Shown piece by piece: positions 1 through 11,921 of a stretch of 64,000 bases of DNA (positions are counted from its first letter, which is position 1; every line of letters starts with the position of its first letter). The position numbers and the translations under genes are program-made. Under the pieces are notes generated by a model that searched no databases, was not told the DNA's origin, and was given only the letters and a program-made list of their open reading frames with translations. The stretch spans positions 266,001 to 330,000 of the forward strand of contig BROG01000445.1 of NCBI GenBank assembly GCA_030159075.1, given 5' to 3'. Source of the DNA: Atrina japonica (taxonomy: Eukaryota; Mollusca; Bivalvia; Pterioida; Pinnidae).

Positions 1-1445
1 CTTCATGAATGTGATCTTGCCAGATACCGTAGTCTTCCATATCAACAACATATTATCATTGTATTGGTATCTTGAAGGGGACATAACCGACGTAATATTT
101 TATCAAAGTGTCAAGTTTTACTTCAATTTTATTGATTAACTATTGAGCGGCAATTTATATTTCTCTGTAAACATGGCATTTTCAAGGTTGGGAATCGAAA
201 ATAAATCAACATCACTAACATATATGTATATGTCAAATTCATTTGATGTGTGGTGAAGACTACACAATGTATTATGATTCATACAGCCAATGAAGAAAAT
301 TCAGGCACATTTCCGGGACTGTTACAGAATTTTAAACCACAATACAAGCACTTTCACTGTGTGTTATGTTTTAGCTATCAAGATCTTGCAACCCAAACCA
401 AATTTGGAAAACAAGGTTCATTATTTGTAAGATTCTTTCACAGTTCCACTAAACAAAGCAAGGTCCAGCAGTAAAGCACTACAAAAATGGTTTACACAAA
501 TGGAATATACTAGGTTCAGTGTCTATATGACAGAGCTAATTTTTCAGTTTTTTTCCCCCCAAGAGTTATTTTTATTTAGTAATGAAGAAACATGCAAAAA
601 GTAGAACTAAGGTAGATGACAAAAAATCCAGCATTTACAATGTATGCATGATGTAAATCAAGCACTTTTCATGAATTCGTGTATCTTTGGTTTTTTTTTT
701 AGCATTTTTCAAGAACTAGCGTTAACTCTATATTGAAGCACTTTCAAATGTCTGTGGGAACTATGTGTAATGTCATCAGTTTATTTTAAGGTACAACATT
801 TAGATGGCAATAAATATAATGTTTTATTTATTAAATTTATAATAGTGTAATACTGAGCATATCTCTGATGTTATATAAATCACATACTGACATACATGTA
901 CAGACACAGAAAACCTCAGAACAAAGACTCCATGGCATTTCGTATGTTGTATGTTGATAATTCCAAGGTGATGCTTCTCTGTGAGGCATATGATGCTGTT
1001 ATTCAATAATTACACAGAGAGCTCTTGATGGTATAAACAGCTGAGATATACATGTATCATATAGTTAACAAATACATGTACATAACAGTGAAACAAACGT
1101 TTAAAATGTCTTCATCCACAGCTACATGTAAAACTATTTTGATTTCATAACTATATACAAAAGTATGTATTTGTGTATACATGTATGTTCTTATACATGT
1201 AATTGATATAATTAATGTCTTCCTGCACCAGATAGGAATATATTGAAATTTTCAACACAATTTAAAATTAGAACACATACAACTTACATATATGTGTACG
1301 TTATAAAACAGATTACTGTTTTTACATATATGTGTACGTTATAAAACAGATTACCGGTTTATATAACTTACTTAGAACTAATATGCTGAATGAATCACAT
1401 ACTTAAATATTTCTGAAAATAAGTTGGTAAATTGCTTATTAATGT
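1..1445. other. AT-rich PIEZO intron, no gene seen
   Basis: Contains scattered TACATGTA motifs and short T runs. Open frames here are short and without family resemblance, and no PIEZO exon 4 was recognised. Confidence 0.5.
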
Positions 1446-1607
1446 ACTAAATGATCTTTCAATAGTACTTTTTTTTTTTTTTTTAGTTTTTATCAAAATT
1501 ACATAAACACACAGTAGCTATAGTACAACTAAATGATCTTTCAATAGTACTTTTTTTTTTTTTTAGTTTTTATCACAATTACATAAACACACAGTAGCTA
1601 TAGTACA
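1446..1607. repeat. Direct duplication of about 81 bp containing a poly-T run
   Basis: Two nearly identical copies (1446-1526 and 1528-1607) of ACTAAATGATCTTTC, a T run, AGTTTTTATC and a CACACAGTAGCTATAGTAC end. They differ mainly in T-run length. Just upstream, a 31-bp segment TACATATATGTGTACG... is likewise present twice (about 1287 and 1323). Confidence 0.85.
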
Positions 1608-1624
1608 CGGATATTTAAACCATA

Positions 1625-2525
1625 ATGTACCCTGCAACACTTGGTTGTTTAAGTGGTTACAAATTTGATATTTTGCAATATATAAATATGATGAAAAAAA
1701 AAACAAACTTCATCTCAATATTTACTGACAGGTCAAGAACTGAACAGTACATTTCTGCGGCTGCTGCTGCTGTTATCAACTACGAAATTTTGAAAATGAC
1801 TCTTCCTAAACATGCATTTATTTTTACTGCAGAAGCTCAGTAATACTACAGCAATAAAGTATATTCAAAATAAAGCTCTACGCAAATGTGTTATATATTC
1901 AGATTCCCTATCTTGCATCAAACCTTTTGCAAAAATGCAATTATGTAACAATATTATATTGGAAATACTTGAAATAATTCATTATTTAATATCAGTTAGA
2001 ACAGAAATATTTTTTTGTTGGATTCCAAGTCATACTAAAATAATTGGTAACACCAAAGCAGACAAAGCTGCCAAAATTAATCACAAATAACGAAATATAG
2101 TCAAAAATACCTTACAATGATGTTAAACCAGCAATTTCTACATACGTAATCAAAGTATTTCAAAACTACTGGGATACCCAAGTAAATAATAAATTGTATA
2201 GCATTAATCAAAATTGTACCTTGACATCCTCTACTCAGATATATGATCGAAAAGATGAAGTTAAATTCACTCAAATCAAAATCGGTCACACTAAACTGAC
2301 ACATGAATATCTTTTTGGGGGAGGATCCACCAGAGGGTGGCCCCTAGTGGATGCCTTTTAACTGTAAAACATATTTGAATTGACTGCTTTGATTTTAATC
2401 CTAGACATGAGCATTTTTATTCAGAAACAAATTTAAAATCTTTGTTTGAAAATGTTGCTGGCAATGTTATTTTAGCTTTTTTCAAAGGAAATAGATTTTA
2501 ACAATAAACTCTGAAAATGTCATTT
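1625..2525 (+). pseudogene. Decayed LINE fragment with RNase H domain
   Basis: A 3' fragment of a jockey-type non-LTR retrotransposon. Seen: two overlapping reading frames give the order of an RNase H domain: an SIFTDRSRTE strand (usual first Asp in TDGS context), IFTAEAQ (the Glu motif), CVIYSDSLSCIK (the second Asp) and FFCWIPSHTKIIGNTKADKAAK (the His...Asn...Asp end). A frameshift near 1840 separates them. Downstream, in frame pieces, KFTQIKIGHTKLTHEYLF is the conserved GHTRLTHxYLL motif found after RNase H in such elements; the zinc-knuckle stretch after it is broken. Stops and frameshifts show it is dead. It sits antisense inside a PIEZO intron. Confidence 0.75.
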
Positions 2526-5500
2526 GTTTTATAAATGTTGTTTTAAAAATTATCAAGTTTGTTGAAATAAATGTTTGTGTGTGTGTGTGTGTGTGTGTAT
2601 ATTTATATATTTATGTGTGTATATAATTTACAATAATTATTATGTTTGATCAAAAAGAAAATAATAAAAGAGTCAATCCCGCCATGATATAACTGAAATA
2701 TTGTTGAAAGTGACGTAAAACAGCAACTCTTGTAAGCTGTCAACCCCGTCCCCGATAATTGGCTACAAAACTCCAAAGATACTCCAATTGGGCACTGACC
2801 ACAAGTGAGACACCTCATGACTTGCATTTGTAAATGCAATTATCAAAGCTCTCACGACCTGAGTGACTTTAAGAAGACTGTGTGATAGGTAAGGTGGTCA
2901 TTACATTGAGGTATCTGTACATGTATGTATGTAATCTATGTACATGTAGTTCAGTGGAAAGACTTGTGAGGGCAATTTTATGAATCAAAGGACTGAAAGT
3001 CCTGAAAGGCAAGTCCTCTGTCAAATCTGAATTGGTGAATTTATAAAAGAATATATATCTGTACATACATGCAGTTACAATCTCACCTGGGAATATACAT
3101 CCTTGATCTACTAAAATCAGAAATTAGTATAGGCTGTCGTATACCATGGTACATTTACATCTTTAAACCAAAACATTTATTTGAAATATAAGAAATTAGT
3201 GGATGCTTATTTTGATTATGCATCAGTAGAAATTTATACATTTTATGATATGTTTACATTGTCATTACAAAACAGCAGACATACAGAGTCAGACTTACCG
3301 GTAGATTTACATGTACAGTCATGGGACATATATATTTGTCACTTATGTTATTTTTTTCTTTGCTTTATATAGAACCAATAATTTTTATATGCTGGTAAAA
3401 TCCAGAATTTTACAAGTTTGTACAAGTTTACAGTAGATCTAGGACAATTTCATATTGCTAAAACATATATGCATTTTTAAATTATCATGTTTATTTATAG
3501 AAATGACAGTATTTTTCTCACAAAAGAATTTTGTAAATTCTGTAATTATTCTTTCAGTCTAATGAAATATGTCAAAATTTACCTGAAGTAATTTTATCCT
3601 CCACAGAAGCATATTTTTCTCAAAATAAACAAAAGTATATCTAAATTTCAAAATGATTAAAAAAAATAGCGAAAACAAGAATTGTTTAAGGACGGGCGAT
3701 GGACGACGGATCATGGAGGCAGGGTGATTAGAATCTGTTGATGGTGGGCTGAAAATTAATTCAATTTCCTTCATGTAAACTTAAAATATTTTAAATATTG
3801 CTTAAATTAGTGGATACTGTGTGCATTTAAAAATTGTTGGTTTTATATAAAACAAAGAAGAAAATAATGTAAGTGGCAAATATATATGCCCCATGGTTGT
3901 AGATCTATCTCAACTTTCAACAGCTTTAAAAATGTTGCATTATTCAGTTCCCTTTACACCCTAATATTTAAACAGAAAAACGTTGTTCAACAACCTTAAA
4001 ATTACACTGTTATTTGGTATGTAAAATGGAGTAATAAATGTAGATCGATATCTCAAATACGAATTGGGTTAAAAAAAATTAAACATCAGGTCGAACTGAT
4101 TTAAAGTTGAAACACCCGTGGTAACGATGACCAATGTAAATATATCAACTAAAACCACCTGGCTAGACTTTAAAACTCTATTATTGGCAGGAATCATGCA
4201 ATCGCTAGCTGCATTGACGTTTGTGGTATCCGACCAAAACCACGATCGAGTAAATTGGTCTTTTATTCTCTTACGAATGAACAGAATTTACAGCACACCA
4301 GGAAAGCATCTTACTCGATGTCAGATATTAATGGTTTAATCGTGAGTTTGTCTATTATTACTTCTGCGAGTAAGCTTGAAAACTTAAATAATCTATCAGT
4401 TAGGTAAAAATTCATGTTGTATGAATAAAAAGGAAATGATGATCAATTCCAGTCTAAATAACACGAATTAAAATGGGTATCAATGTTAAAATCGGCAGAG
4501 CTGAACTGAGATAATTCCCCTTTTCAACAAGTGTCTATAATAATTCATCACTGCATTTTTGACTGTCTTCGTTGTTGAATACAAAGAAGTATTTTAATGG
4601 TTGAATCTCAGGTAACTACTTTCTACAGCACAAGTGGAAGTTTGGCAAATCCTATGGCACACTGATTTTTTAACGGAGAAGCTGACGATGCTTAATTGAG
4701 TACACGGAAAAACCCTAGGAGTTCTGAGCCTTTAATAGCAATAAGGCCTTGCCTTAAAAACCACCTGCTTTGTGTGACAATTCTCATCAAAATCAACCTG
4801 TCTATCCTCAGTTTAAATAAGACTTCAGATAAAAGCCCCTTTGAGAGATTATTTTTCCAGGCAGATGAGATGGTCTATTAATTAGAAAGGTTCCACTGTG
4901 TGTTAATGTACAATGTACGATAATCAGGCATTGCCATAATTGTGAGAATCTCAACTCTCTTTCTCTGTCTCACTCTCACTGTCTGTCTCTCTTTTTTATC
5001 TATCTCTCTGTAATGACAATCGATGTTAGAGTATTCTAATAATGCAAGAGTATTCCAATATGTATTATAAGGTATTACATGTAATTACAAACAGGTTTGT
5101 GTAAGCTTGCTCTCTTCTTTAAGTTAAAACTTTAATCATTTTGTAGGTTCAATCAATACAACCTAACTTCCAGCAGGAGCCTTCCATATATCAGGATTTC
5201 CAAGTTATCATGTTTTAAAGTACATGTACAAAACATAGCTGCACTTACTACATGTACAAATATATATAATTATATTCATTTTAATATATTAACATTATAT
5301 TTGCATTTTAATATATGTAATCACAATCAAGTATTAAATTGAAAACAAATAGATCATGATCTTTCTTTCAGATGTCCCAGATAATCAGGGATCATATGCA
5401 ACAGCATGTAGATATGTACTAGATCTATGTACTACATGTATATGTTTATCTCTTTTCAGTAATGCATTGGTTGCCAATCTTTAACAGTAGAAGAAAATAT

Positions 5501-6085
5501 CTGGTTACAATGTACACTGAAACCTGGTTACATTGTACCCTGAAACCTGGTTATAATGTACCCTGAAACTTGGTTACAATGTACCCTGAAATCTGATTAC
5601 TTTGAGACAGATTATACTAGTTTTCCACAAGTAAACTGGACTACATTTGAGGGAGTACAAATTTGCTCTGTATAGAGGTGAGTTGATGAGGGACTAGCTA
5701 CTTCAAAACATAGTTTTCTAACCACTTAACTACAGAGCTATTTAATGAAATCAAAGAGTTACACACACAGAGCTACTTAGAGAAATCAAAGGGTTACAAT
5801 TAATGTGAAATAAAGCAACATTGACATTAATTTCCTGAAATAATTTCAATTTGTTCATTTATTAACTTCCTCCATTTCTTATATGCATGGTATCTACATT
5901 TACAAGTATTCATTTCCTTATTTGAAAATAAAAACATGATCATGTAAGATGAAATCCATCAGGACTTCCTATATATTTAACCTTTCAACCCCTTTACATA
6001 AGGAAGTATTTTTAGATATCAACAAATCTCTTTTTATTTTTCTCTTCACAGGGATTTCAATCAAGGAAAAGACAGACAGGGAGTA
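2526..6085. other. PIEZO intron with short repeats, no gene seen
   Basis: Holds a (GT)n run at 2575-2598, a SINE-tail-like segment near 2680-2730 (CATGATATAACTGAAATATTG), and four diverged copies of a 25-bp GGTTACAATGTACCCTGAAACCT unit at about 5505-5600. A plus-strand frame at 4118-4339 looks more even than most, but I recognise nothing in it. Confidence 0.5.
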
Positions 6086-6099
6086 TAGATGTGGCAGTG

Positions 6100-6285
6100 T
6101 TAGTTATATCATATGGTGTATCTACTAGCTTGAGCTTGTGGGGTTTACCCTTTAATTTAGCTCGATCAGTAGAGCACCAGATTCATGAACCAGGGGTCCT
6201 AGGTTCGATTTCAAGCAGAGGCAGCATTTGTCTCTGTTACAGTGGCGCCATGTTAGGACCTAAGTTCTTCCTGGTAAAGTGAAAG
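6100..6285 (+). repeat. tRNA-derived interspersed repeat, copy 1
   Basis: Contains a tRNA-like box A (TAGCTCGATCAGTAGAGCA) and box B (GGTTCGATTTC) with CCAGGGGTCCT between, followed by AAGCAGAGGCAGCATTTGTC. Flanks do not form an acceptor stem, so this is a repeat and not a tRNA gene. The same unit recurs near 6380-6530 and 7580-7730. Confidence 0.7.
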
Positions 6286-6379
6286 TGATTATCCATGAAA
6301 ATGAATATTGCACCACAGGTAATAAGTGACCTCAAAGAGAGTTGGGACAACTCTTCCAATGGAGGGGGATAATGTGACA

Positions 6380-6530
6380 GGGTTAGTTATATGGTGCTCT
6401 TACTACATGTAGCTTGAGCTAGTGGAGTTTCCTCTTCAGCTCTATCAGTTGAGCATCAGACTCGTAAACCAGGGGTCCTACGTTTGATTCCATGCAGAGG
6501 AGGCATTTGTCTCTGTTACACACAGACAAA
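6380..6530 (+). repeat. tRNA-derived interspersed repeat, copy 2
   Basis: Same family as the copy about 280 bp upstream: CAGCTCTATCAGTTGAGCA box A, CCAGGGGTCCTA, GTTTGATTCC box B, then GCAGAGGAGGCATTTGTC. Several substitutions in the control boxes show age. Confidence 0.65.
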
Positions 6531-6988
6531 GAGTTATGCCTAAGGAGAGATATATAATAAGGTCGATAAAAGGTTTCAATAATCACCAGAGTCCACACAA
6601 CCCCATCCACAGATCTCGAGACCAAAATGACATGAAATTGAATTTTTTTTTATCATCCTCACCCTGAAGTTGCTTCATATCACGTTCAATGAGAATTGGC
6701 TAGGTGATTTGTTTTGAGAAATTTGAAATGTTCAAAAGCTTTTGCGAAAAAAACCTGATGCATACCTGTATGATAAAAGATTACAATATTTCACCTGTGT
6801 GACTCAGACGACCTATAATAAGAGACATTTTTAAATTACTTTCCACTATCACTTGTCCTGTTATTAAGTATCCTTGCGTTTTGATTTATTCTGTCATGCA
6901 CACATCATCAACATTACCTGTACTAGTATTTCAGCTCAGACTGTCAGGATTCTCAGGAAGTGAAAATGTATTAATCACAAGGTATTTA

Positions 6989-7079
6989 TTAACTCATCAA
7001 ACCCTGAAAAACATTGGACCTTTCTGTAAATCAATGACTTAGACCAGTCCAAAATGTGTCTTTAGGGATAATGAGTTAA
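6989..7079. mobile_element. TTAA-flanked MITE-1, copy 1
   Basis: 91 bp. TTAACTCATCAAACCCTGAAA at the left and TTTAGGGATAATGAGTTAA at the right are inverted; interior TCTGTAAATCAATGACTTAG and CCAGTCCAAAATGTGTC. Six copies are present in the window. TTAA at both borders is the insertion signature of the piggyBac superfamily. Confidence 0.75.
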
Positions 7080-7417
7080 AAAAAAAATCAAATTTTTTTA
7101 TCCAATCTTGATGCTTGAATGAGTACAAGTATATGCGAATTTTAACTTCACATTTTCTCTCCGAATAATAAAGATGGAAAACAGTAGGAGACTAATTATC
7201 TAATTCAGTGTTTCTAAGCAACTCTGATTGCGATCAATTGTAAAGATGAAATGGTTTAGAGAATTACGGGTGAGCCGGTGAGCCGAATGAGATGTTGAGT
7301 GCTAAGTAATATCAATTTGACACTGGCGACTTAGTCATTAATTTAAAATTACCTGATACAGACTAAAATTCCATAAAATTTCATAATTCATGACAAAGTT
7401 TACATATATATACACGT

Positions 7418-7490
7418 GGGCCTCTGTGACCGAGTGGTTAGATCATCTCTCTTTAAACCATGAGGTCTCTCACATCTAGTCAGGATACAT
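7418..7490 (+). repeat. SINE with GACCGAGTGGTTA head, 5' fragment
   Basis: GGGCCTCTGTGACCGAGTGGTTAGA-type tRNA head (type II tRNA-like box A) followed by TTTAAACCATGAGGTCTCTCAC. The same head starts the longer copy at 53791. Its TTTAAACCATGAGG gives the intact version of the TTAA site that is interrupted by a MITE at 46525. Confidence 0.65.
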
Positions 7491-7579
7491 AAAAAATATT
7501 CATCTCTTTTTATTTTTCCTTACACAGGATCTCAATCAAGTGAACATTCCACATTAGAAAGGCAGTCTGGGGTATACAC

Positions 7580-7730
7580 ATGTGGCTGTATTAGTTACAA
7601 TGTATATGGTGGTCCTTCTAGTTTGAGTTAGTGGGGTTTCCCCTTTAGCTCAATCGACAGAGTACCAGACTGGTAAACCAGGGGTCCTGGGTTCGATTCC
7701 TTGCAGAGGCAGAATTTGTTTTTGTTTTGA
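7580..7730 (+). repeat. tRNA-derived interspersed repeat, copy 3
   Basis: The best-kept copy: TAGCTCAATCGACAGAGTA box A, ACCAGACTGGTAAACCAG anticodon-like arm, GGTTCGATTCC box B, then TTGCAGAGGCAG. The upstream portion (GTGGCTGTATTAGTTA) matches copy 1 and copy 2, so the repeat extends 5' of the tRNA-like part. No acceptor stem pairs. Confidence 0.7.
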
Positions 7731-7899
7731 TAATCGCATTTTAAATTATGAGGTCTCTCACCTATACTCAGTAAAGATTCGAGCCCTGAGGCCAGTTTTT
7801 AAGGGTGGATAGAGCCCTGAGTTACAATGTAACCAAGAAGTGGTCACCAGCTTTAACATCTATGATAACTTCTGAGTTCTTTCTATAAATATTATGAAC

Positions 7900-8067
7900 T
7901 ACAGTTAAACTTGTATATAATGACCTCCTTAGGGACACAACCAAACCTGTCTTTATAGGGAGGTGGTCTTTATATAGAGGTGGATTTGTACACAAATGAT
8001 GATATTGGGGTCTTTATGACCAGTTGATCTTTAAACACAGGTGGACACTAAAGCAGGTTTCACTGTA
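7900..8067. repeat. Inverted-terminal repeat element, TACAGT...ACTGTA family
   Basis: Starts TACAGTTAAACTTG and ends AAGCAGGTTTCACTGTA, with internal GGTCTTTATATAGAGGT motifs. Other members: 10623, 31201, 20269, and partial ones at 9524, 21505, 22661 and 55239. A short non-autonomous DNA element is likely. Confidence 0.65.
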
Positions 8068-8094
8068 TACAATGTAAATATATATTTTTTCATT

Positions 8095-8312
8095 AAATGT
8101 TGGTTTACGCCATATACAACAATTTTTCAGTCATATGGTGGCAGCCAGTTTTTAATGGTGGCAGATAGAACATGGTTACAATTTACCCGAGAGACTACAG
8201 AGCTTCCGTAGGTAAACCGGTAAACTTTCTCACAAAATCAGCTTAGGTGCCATCGGGATGAAAATCTCGCTGACTGGAGGTGCGAGATTTCATGGTTTGA
8301 TGCCTAATGCTC
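8095..8312 (-). repeat. SINE (GAGTGG-head family), minus copy
   Basis: Reverse complement of the unit seen at 53791-54035: on the plus strand GTTTACGCCATATACAAC, CAGTCATATGGTGGCAGCCAGTTTTTAATGGTGG, GGTAAACTTTCTCACAAAATC, GAGATTTCATGGTTTGA. It is diverged and the tRNA head is poorly kept. Confidence 0.6.
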
Positions 8313-9095
8313 TTATCACCCAATCAAAAAGGCCCTACATAAAAGTGAAAAAAAAACTCTTGTTGGAGGAAATTGAACCAAGAAATAACATCTGCACCTC
8401 AAGAGGTTAAAAATCCATGATTAAGCTGTGTTAATTAAATACATGTACTACATATAATGTGAGAGCAAGTCTACTTGATATAGAGATCAAGTAAGTGATT
8501 GTGATCACTTCATGATATTCATCTTTTAAAATATAAAAAGAAACTATAATACTGGCCCAGTTTAAAAGAAAAATAAAGTGTTTAACATAAGTTTCAGGTA
8601 AACTAAAGTATGGAAACAGGTACATTGTTTATACATGTAGAAAATTAGTTATCTATTGATAGCATCCATCATCTCTTAATGTCAACACAAAAAACAAAGG
8701 TCTGAGTAAACCTAATCAATAACTGTCAGGATGTTAATAATAAAACAGGAAATGAAAAAGACAATAAAAACCGTTTGTTGTCATATCAAACTCAATAATA
8801 ATAATATCTTCTGTTTAAAGTATTTTCATGGTGACTACACTGTACAATGTATGTACAGGTCAAAACATGTTTTAAGAGTATATATATCTCAATGGAGTCG
8901 ATATTCTGGTTATATGGATGTTGAATAACTGGTCCTGATTTTGATTGATAGATAAATAAACGTTAATTAAAGTCTGGTTATTTCCATATTCTGGTTATTT
9001 CGAAGGAATAGAAGTCGTTCCATGAATATGGGTGGTCCCATGAACAGGGGTGGTTTGAGACAACCATATATATATATATATATATACAGTTCATA

Positions 9096-9096
<1 letters not shown>
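8313..9096. other. AT-rich intron, no gene seen
   Basis: Only short frames and a (TA)n tract at about 9066-9086. Nothing recognised. Confidence 0.5.

Positions 9097-9133
<37 letters not shown>
9097..9133 (+). repeat. Run of 37 C
   Basis: An uninterrupted C homopolymer of 37 bases next to a (TA)n tract, in a PIEZO intron. The G-rich strand could form a quadruplex. The true length may be uncertain because such runs are hard to sequence. Confidence 0.9.
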
Positions 9134-9523
9134 TGCTATAATGCCAAACCCCATAATGCTGTTATTTATTGAAGAACAGATTTTCTCCCATATAATTCCC
9201 TCATTGCAACACAAAAACCTGTACATGTTATTGTACTATCTCCGGTACAAATGGTCATTTATACATGTTAAATTTCTCAAACATATGGCCAGACCAGATA
9301 AGAAAACAGGTGTGAGTAAAATTTTTAGACGACAGTAGCTTGTTTACTATTACAGTTTGTATATATACATGTACATGTATAATGTATATACATTGTATGT
9401 ACTTCACCTACATTTACATGTATAGATAAATACATGTATATATATATATGTATATATATATACACACATATCAGTGAAAATTCTGTGGTCGTATGTAAGA
9501 CATCATCATCAATTAAACAAATG

Positions 9524-9705
9524 TACAGTCAAACTTGCTTTCAAGGCTGGCACCTATAGATCTGTATATAGGGCACCTGCCTATAAAAGCCATTCAAACA
9601 TAACCTTTGTGAACATTTTTATAATGAATAAACCTCTTTACAAAGGTCACCTGTCTATAAGGGCTACTTTAGCATACAAGTATTCCCTTGATTGGGCTTT
9701 ATAAA
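9524..9705. repeat. TACAGT-family element, partial
   Basis: Begins TACAGTCAAACTTGCTTTCAAGG and includes GGGCACCTGCCTATAAAAG; closely related to 22661-22845. Confidence 0.5.
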
Positions 9706-10129
9706 CAACTCTGTATCTGTGAAAACTGATGACCTATGTCAGCAGACATTTTGAAGGTCATGGTCACAGTTATTGTATATATTTTTTAAACTCTCTAGTT
9801 TCAATATACATCTACATATGTGTGTTCTTAAAATCATGTCAGTTTCACAGCTGACAAAAAAAAAAACAAAAAACAAAAAAAAAACAAAAAAAAAACAATT
9901 TTCTTTCAAACCATTGAGACCTCACAACAAGTACAGTAACAGGTTTTAACTACATCAATAACTAAAAAAGTCATTAAAAAACTATTAAACTTTTAGTGGT
10001 AAAATAACCTTGTAATAAAGTGAAATGTATACTAGAAGATGTACATTGTCACTGGTAGTTGGCTAATGACAGTAACTGCAGTTACGGTCGTCAGCCAACC
10101 ACCAGTGCCAGGGATTTTCCACCTTATCA

Positions 10130-10420
10130 TACGGGGCTGAAATAAGGCCCTATTCCAAATGCAAAAACAATGCATTTTTCCTAATACTGTATGCAGACGA
10201 AATTTCCCAATTGAAGTCAAATGACAATGCCTTTGAATAGATTCTTGTATTTTCACATATTTTTTGTATTTTTAGATTTCCCGATATCAAGAAAATGTTG
10301 CCAAAATTCCCATTTCAAAAGGTCCAGGCCCCATTCCCAAAAGAATGTGGAAAATCCAGAGTGCATTTTACATGTAGGTGAAAGTCTTGTCTCCTCTGTT
10401 TCTCTAGGTATATCTTGCTT
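10130..10420 (-). repeat. CCCATTCCCAATGCAAAA-family repeat, diverged
   Basis: Two adjacent diverged stretches with AGGCCCTATTCCAAATGCAAAA and AGGCCCCATTCCCAAAAG. Related copies lie at 11376, 14160-14310 (opposite strand), 16840-17180 (opposite), 27090-27410, 29700-30170 (interrupted) and 32630. Function unknown. Confidence 0.5.
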
Positions 10421-10622
10421 TTAACAATCACAAGGACCGTGTATACTTTTGACATATCACCTGTACAACTTTGTTAAACTTTACATGGGTATACATTAGA
10501 ACCTGTCTTCAGAGACCTTCCCATGTACCTCTGAAATGTGGCCTCTCAAGACAGGTGGCAATCTCAAAAAGAATTATTCAACCAAGTGGTTTCCAGAATG
10601 TGGTCTCATTGATATAAAGCAA

Positions 10623-10805
10623 TACAGTGATACTTGTATGTAAAGACCCCCTTACCTATACAAGAAAACTGGTCTTTATAGGGAGGAAGTCTTTATATAG
10701 AGGTTGATTTGTACACAAATAGTACTACTGAGGACGGCAAAAAACGGTCTTTGTGACCAGGTGGTGTTTATAAACACTGGTGTTCGCTAAAGTAAGTTTT
10801 ACTGT
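10623..10805. repeat. TACAGT...ACTGT family element
   Basis: TACAGTGATACTTGTATG at the left, GTAAGTTTTACTGT at the right, with the same GGTCTTTATAGGGAGG interior as the 7900 copy. It ends about 145 bp before (on the plus map) PIEZO coding exon 3. Confidence 0.65.
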
Positions 10806-10949
10806 GCATGTATATCAAATTTGGTTAAAATTTTAGGAAAGAAACGTCATTCATTCAATGGAACATTGTAAATAGATGAACAGACTGACCAAAAACAAGA
10901 TACTACTGGTACCTGATTTTTTACCCCCGGAATAAAAATGAAAACTTAC

Positions 10950-11081
10950 AGTTAGAGAAATCATATCCATAGGGTTCGTCATCTTTTGCAATGGCTGCCA
11001 ATACAATATGGAAGACAATTTGTGCCAAGGTTCCGAGACTACCGACCACGATCAGTAACTTTAAGTACAGACCTGATCCAC
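10950..11081 (-). CDS. PIEZO: PIEZO mechanosensitive channel, coding exon 3
   Basis: Third coding exon of the PIEZO channel, residues about 57-101. Seen: 132 nt between TTTATTTCAG (exon starts 11081) and AACT|GTAAG (exon ends 10950), phase 1 at both ends. It contains LYLKLLIVVGSLGTLAQIVF, then HIVLAAIA and PYGYDFSN with a split codon starting T, expected to complete a Cys. Known: vertebrate PIEZO exon 3 has a G-x-L-L-x-x-L helix with a Q/HIxxH-type end, a short polar loop and a Cys at the same border. The next exon should open in phase 1 with Cys-Thr/Ser-Trp-Glu-like coding. I found no such exon between 1 and 10949, so the fourth coding exon probably lies beyond the left edge. Confidence 0.93.
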
Positions 11082-11375
11082 CTGAAATAAAAATTGAAAT
11101 AACTGTTAAATATGACTACCTACATTGTACTTACATAGGCACCAGAGTTCATTATATTAATGCAAAGTGTCTAACATGGAAATGATTTTACAGGAAATCA
11201 ATTTTCTTGTAATAATGCAGCCTCTTATTTCTGTGTCAATATGTACATGTACATTGCACATGTGACTTCAAAACTATGAATATTTGTAAAATTCAAATTA
11301 TTTATATTTTGAGATAGTACAATAACATGTACAAGCTACAGCAGCCTATAGTCAAATTCATTATACATGTATTAG

Positions 11376-11560
11376 ACCGGCCCCATTCCCAATGCAAAAT
11401 ATATGGCTTTGATGAAATAATTCCCAATATGGTGAACAAACATTAATGAAAAATTAATTACTGCAGGGGAAATACATTTAAAAACTGATATCACATTAGA
11501 TTCAGATTTACAAATGTGCAAACTATTTTTCCCAAGTTCACACCAATTCACACAAAGATA
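11376..11560 (+). repeat. CCCATTCCCAATGCAAAA-family repeat
   Basis: GGCCCCATTCCCAATGCAAAA followed by AATTCCCAATATGGTGAAC and TTCCCAAGTTCACACC, the same order as at 27090 and 29950. Confidence 0.55.
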
Positions 11561-11921
11561 TTTTCTATTAAATAACAGTGATATACAATGCCAACTCACT
11601 AACGAATCTATATCAAGTAACACAAGCACTACATGTATGTGAGTATTGATGAATCGATATATGTCCCGTAACTGTGAAACTGTTATTAAAGTGAATATGG
11701 TGAATAATTATCCAGACAAAATGTATTTTCCTGCCACACCCCTTTTTCCATAAGGGGAATCATGATTAAAAAGCCACAAGTTGTAGGATGACAGTGGCTA
11801 TGCCATACCTTAACTTCATAATCATTTTCACTAACCCTGGTCAAATATAACTAGTCAATTATTTAACTTAACATTAACTGTGTTTACTAAAAAAAAAATA
11901 ATAATTTCAATTTTTTCTATT

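Noticed and set aside
3062..3112. Short minus-strand exon before a GTGAG donor at about 3088
   Set aside because: The candidate is only 24 nt, has a weak acceptor and does not match the expected PIEZO exon 4.
7640..7700. Functional tRNA gene
   Set aside because: Box A and box B and an anticodon-like arm are present, but no acceptor stem pairs and the same unit repeats at 6100 and 6380 with extra flanks, so it is a tRNA-derived repeat.
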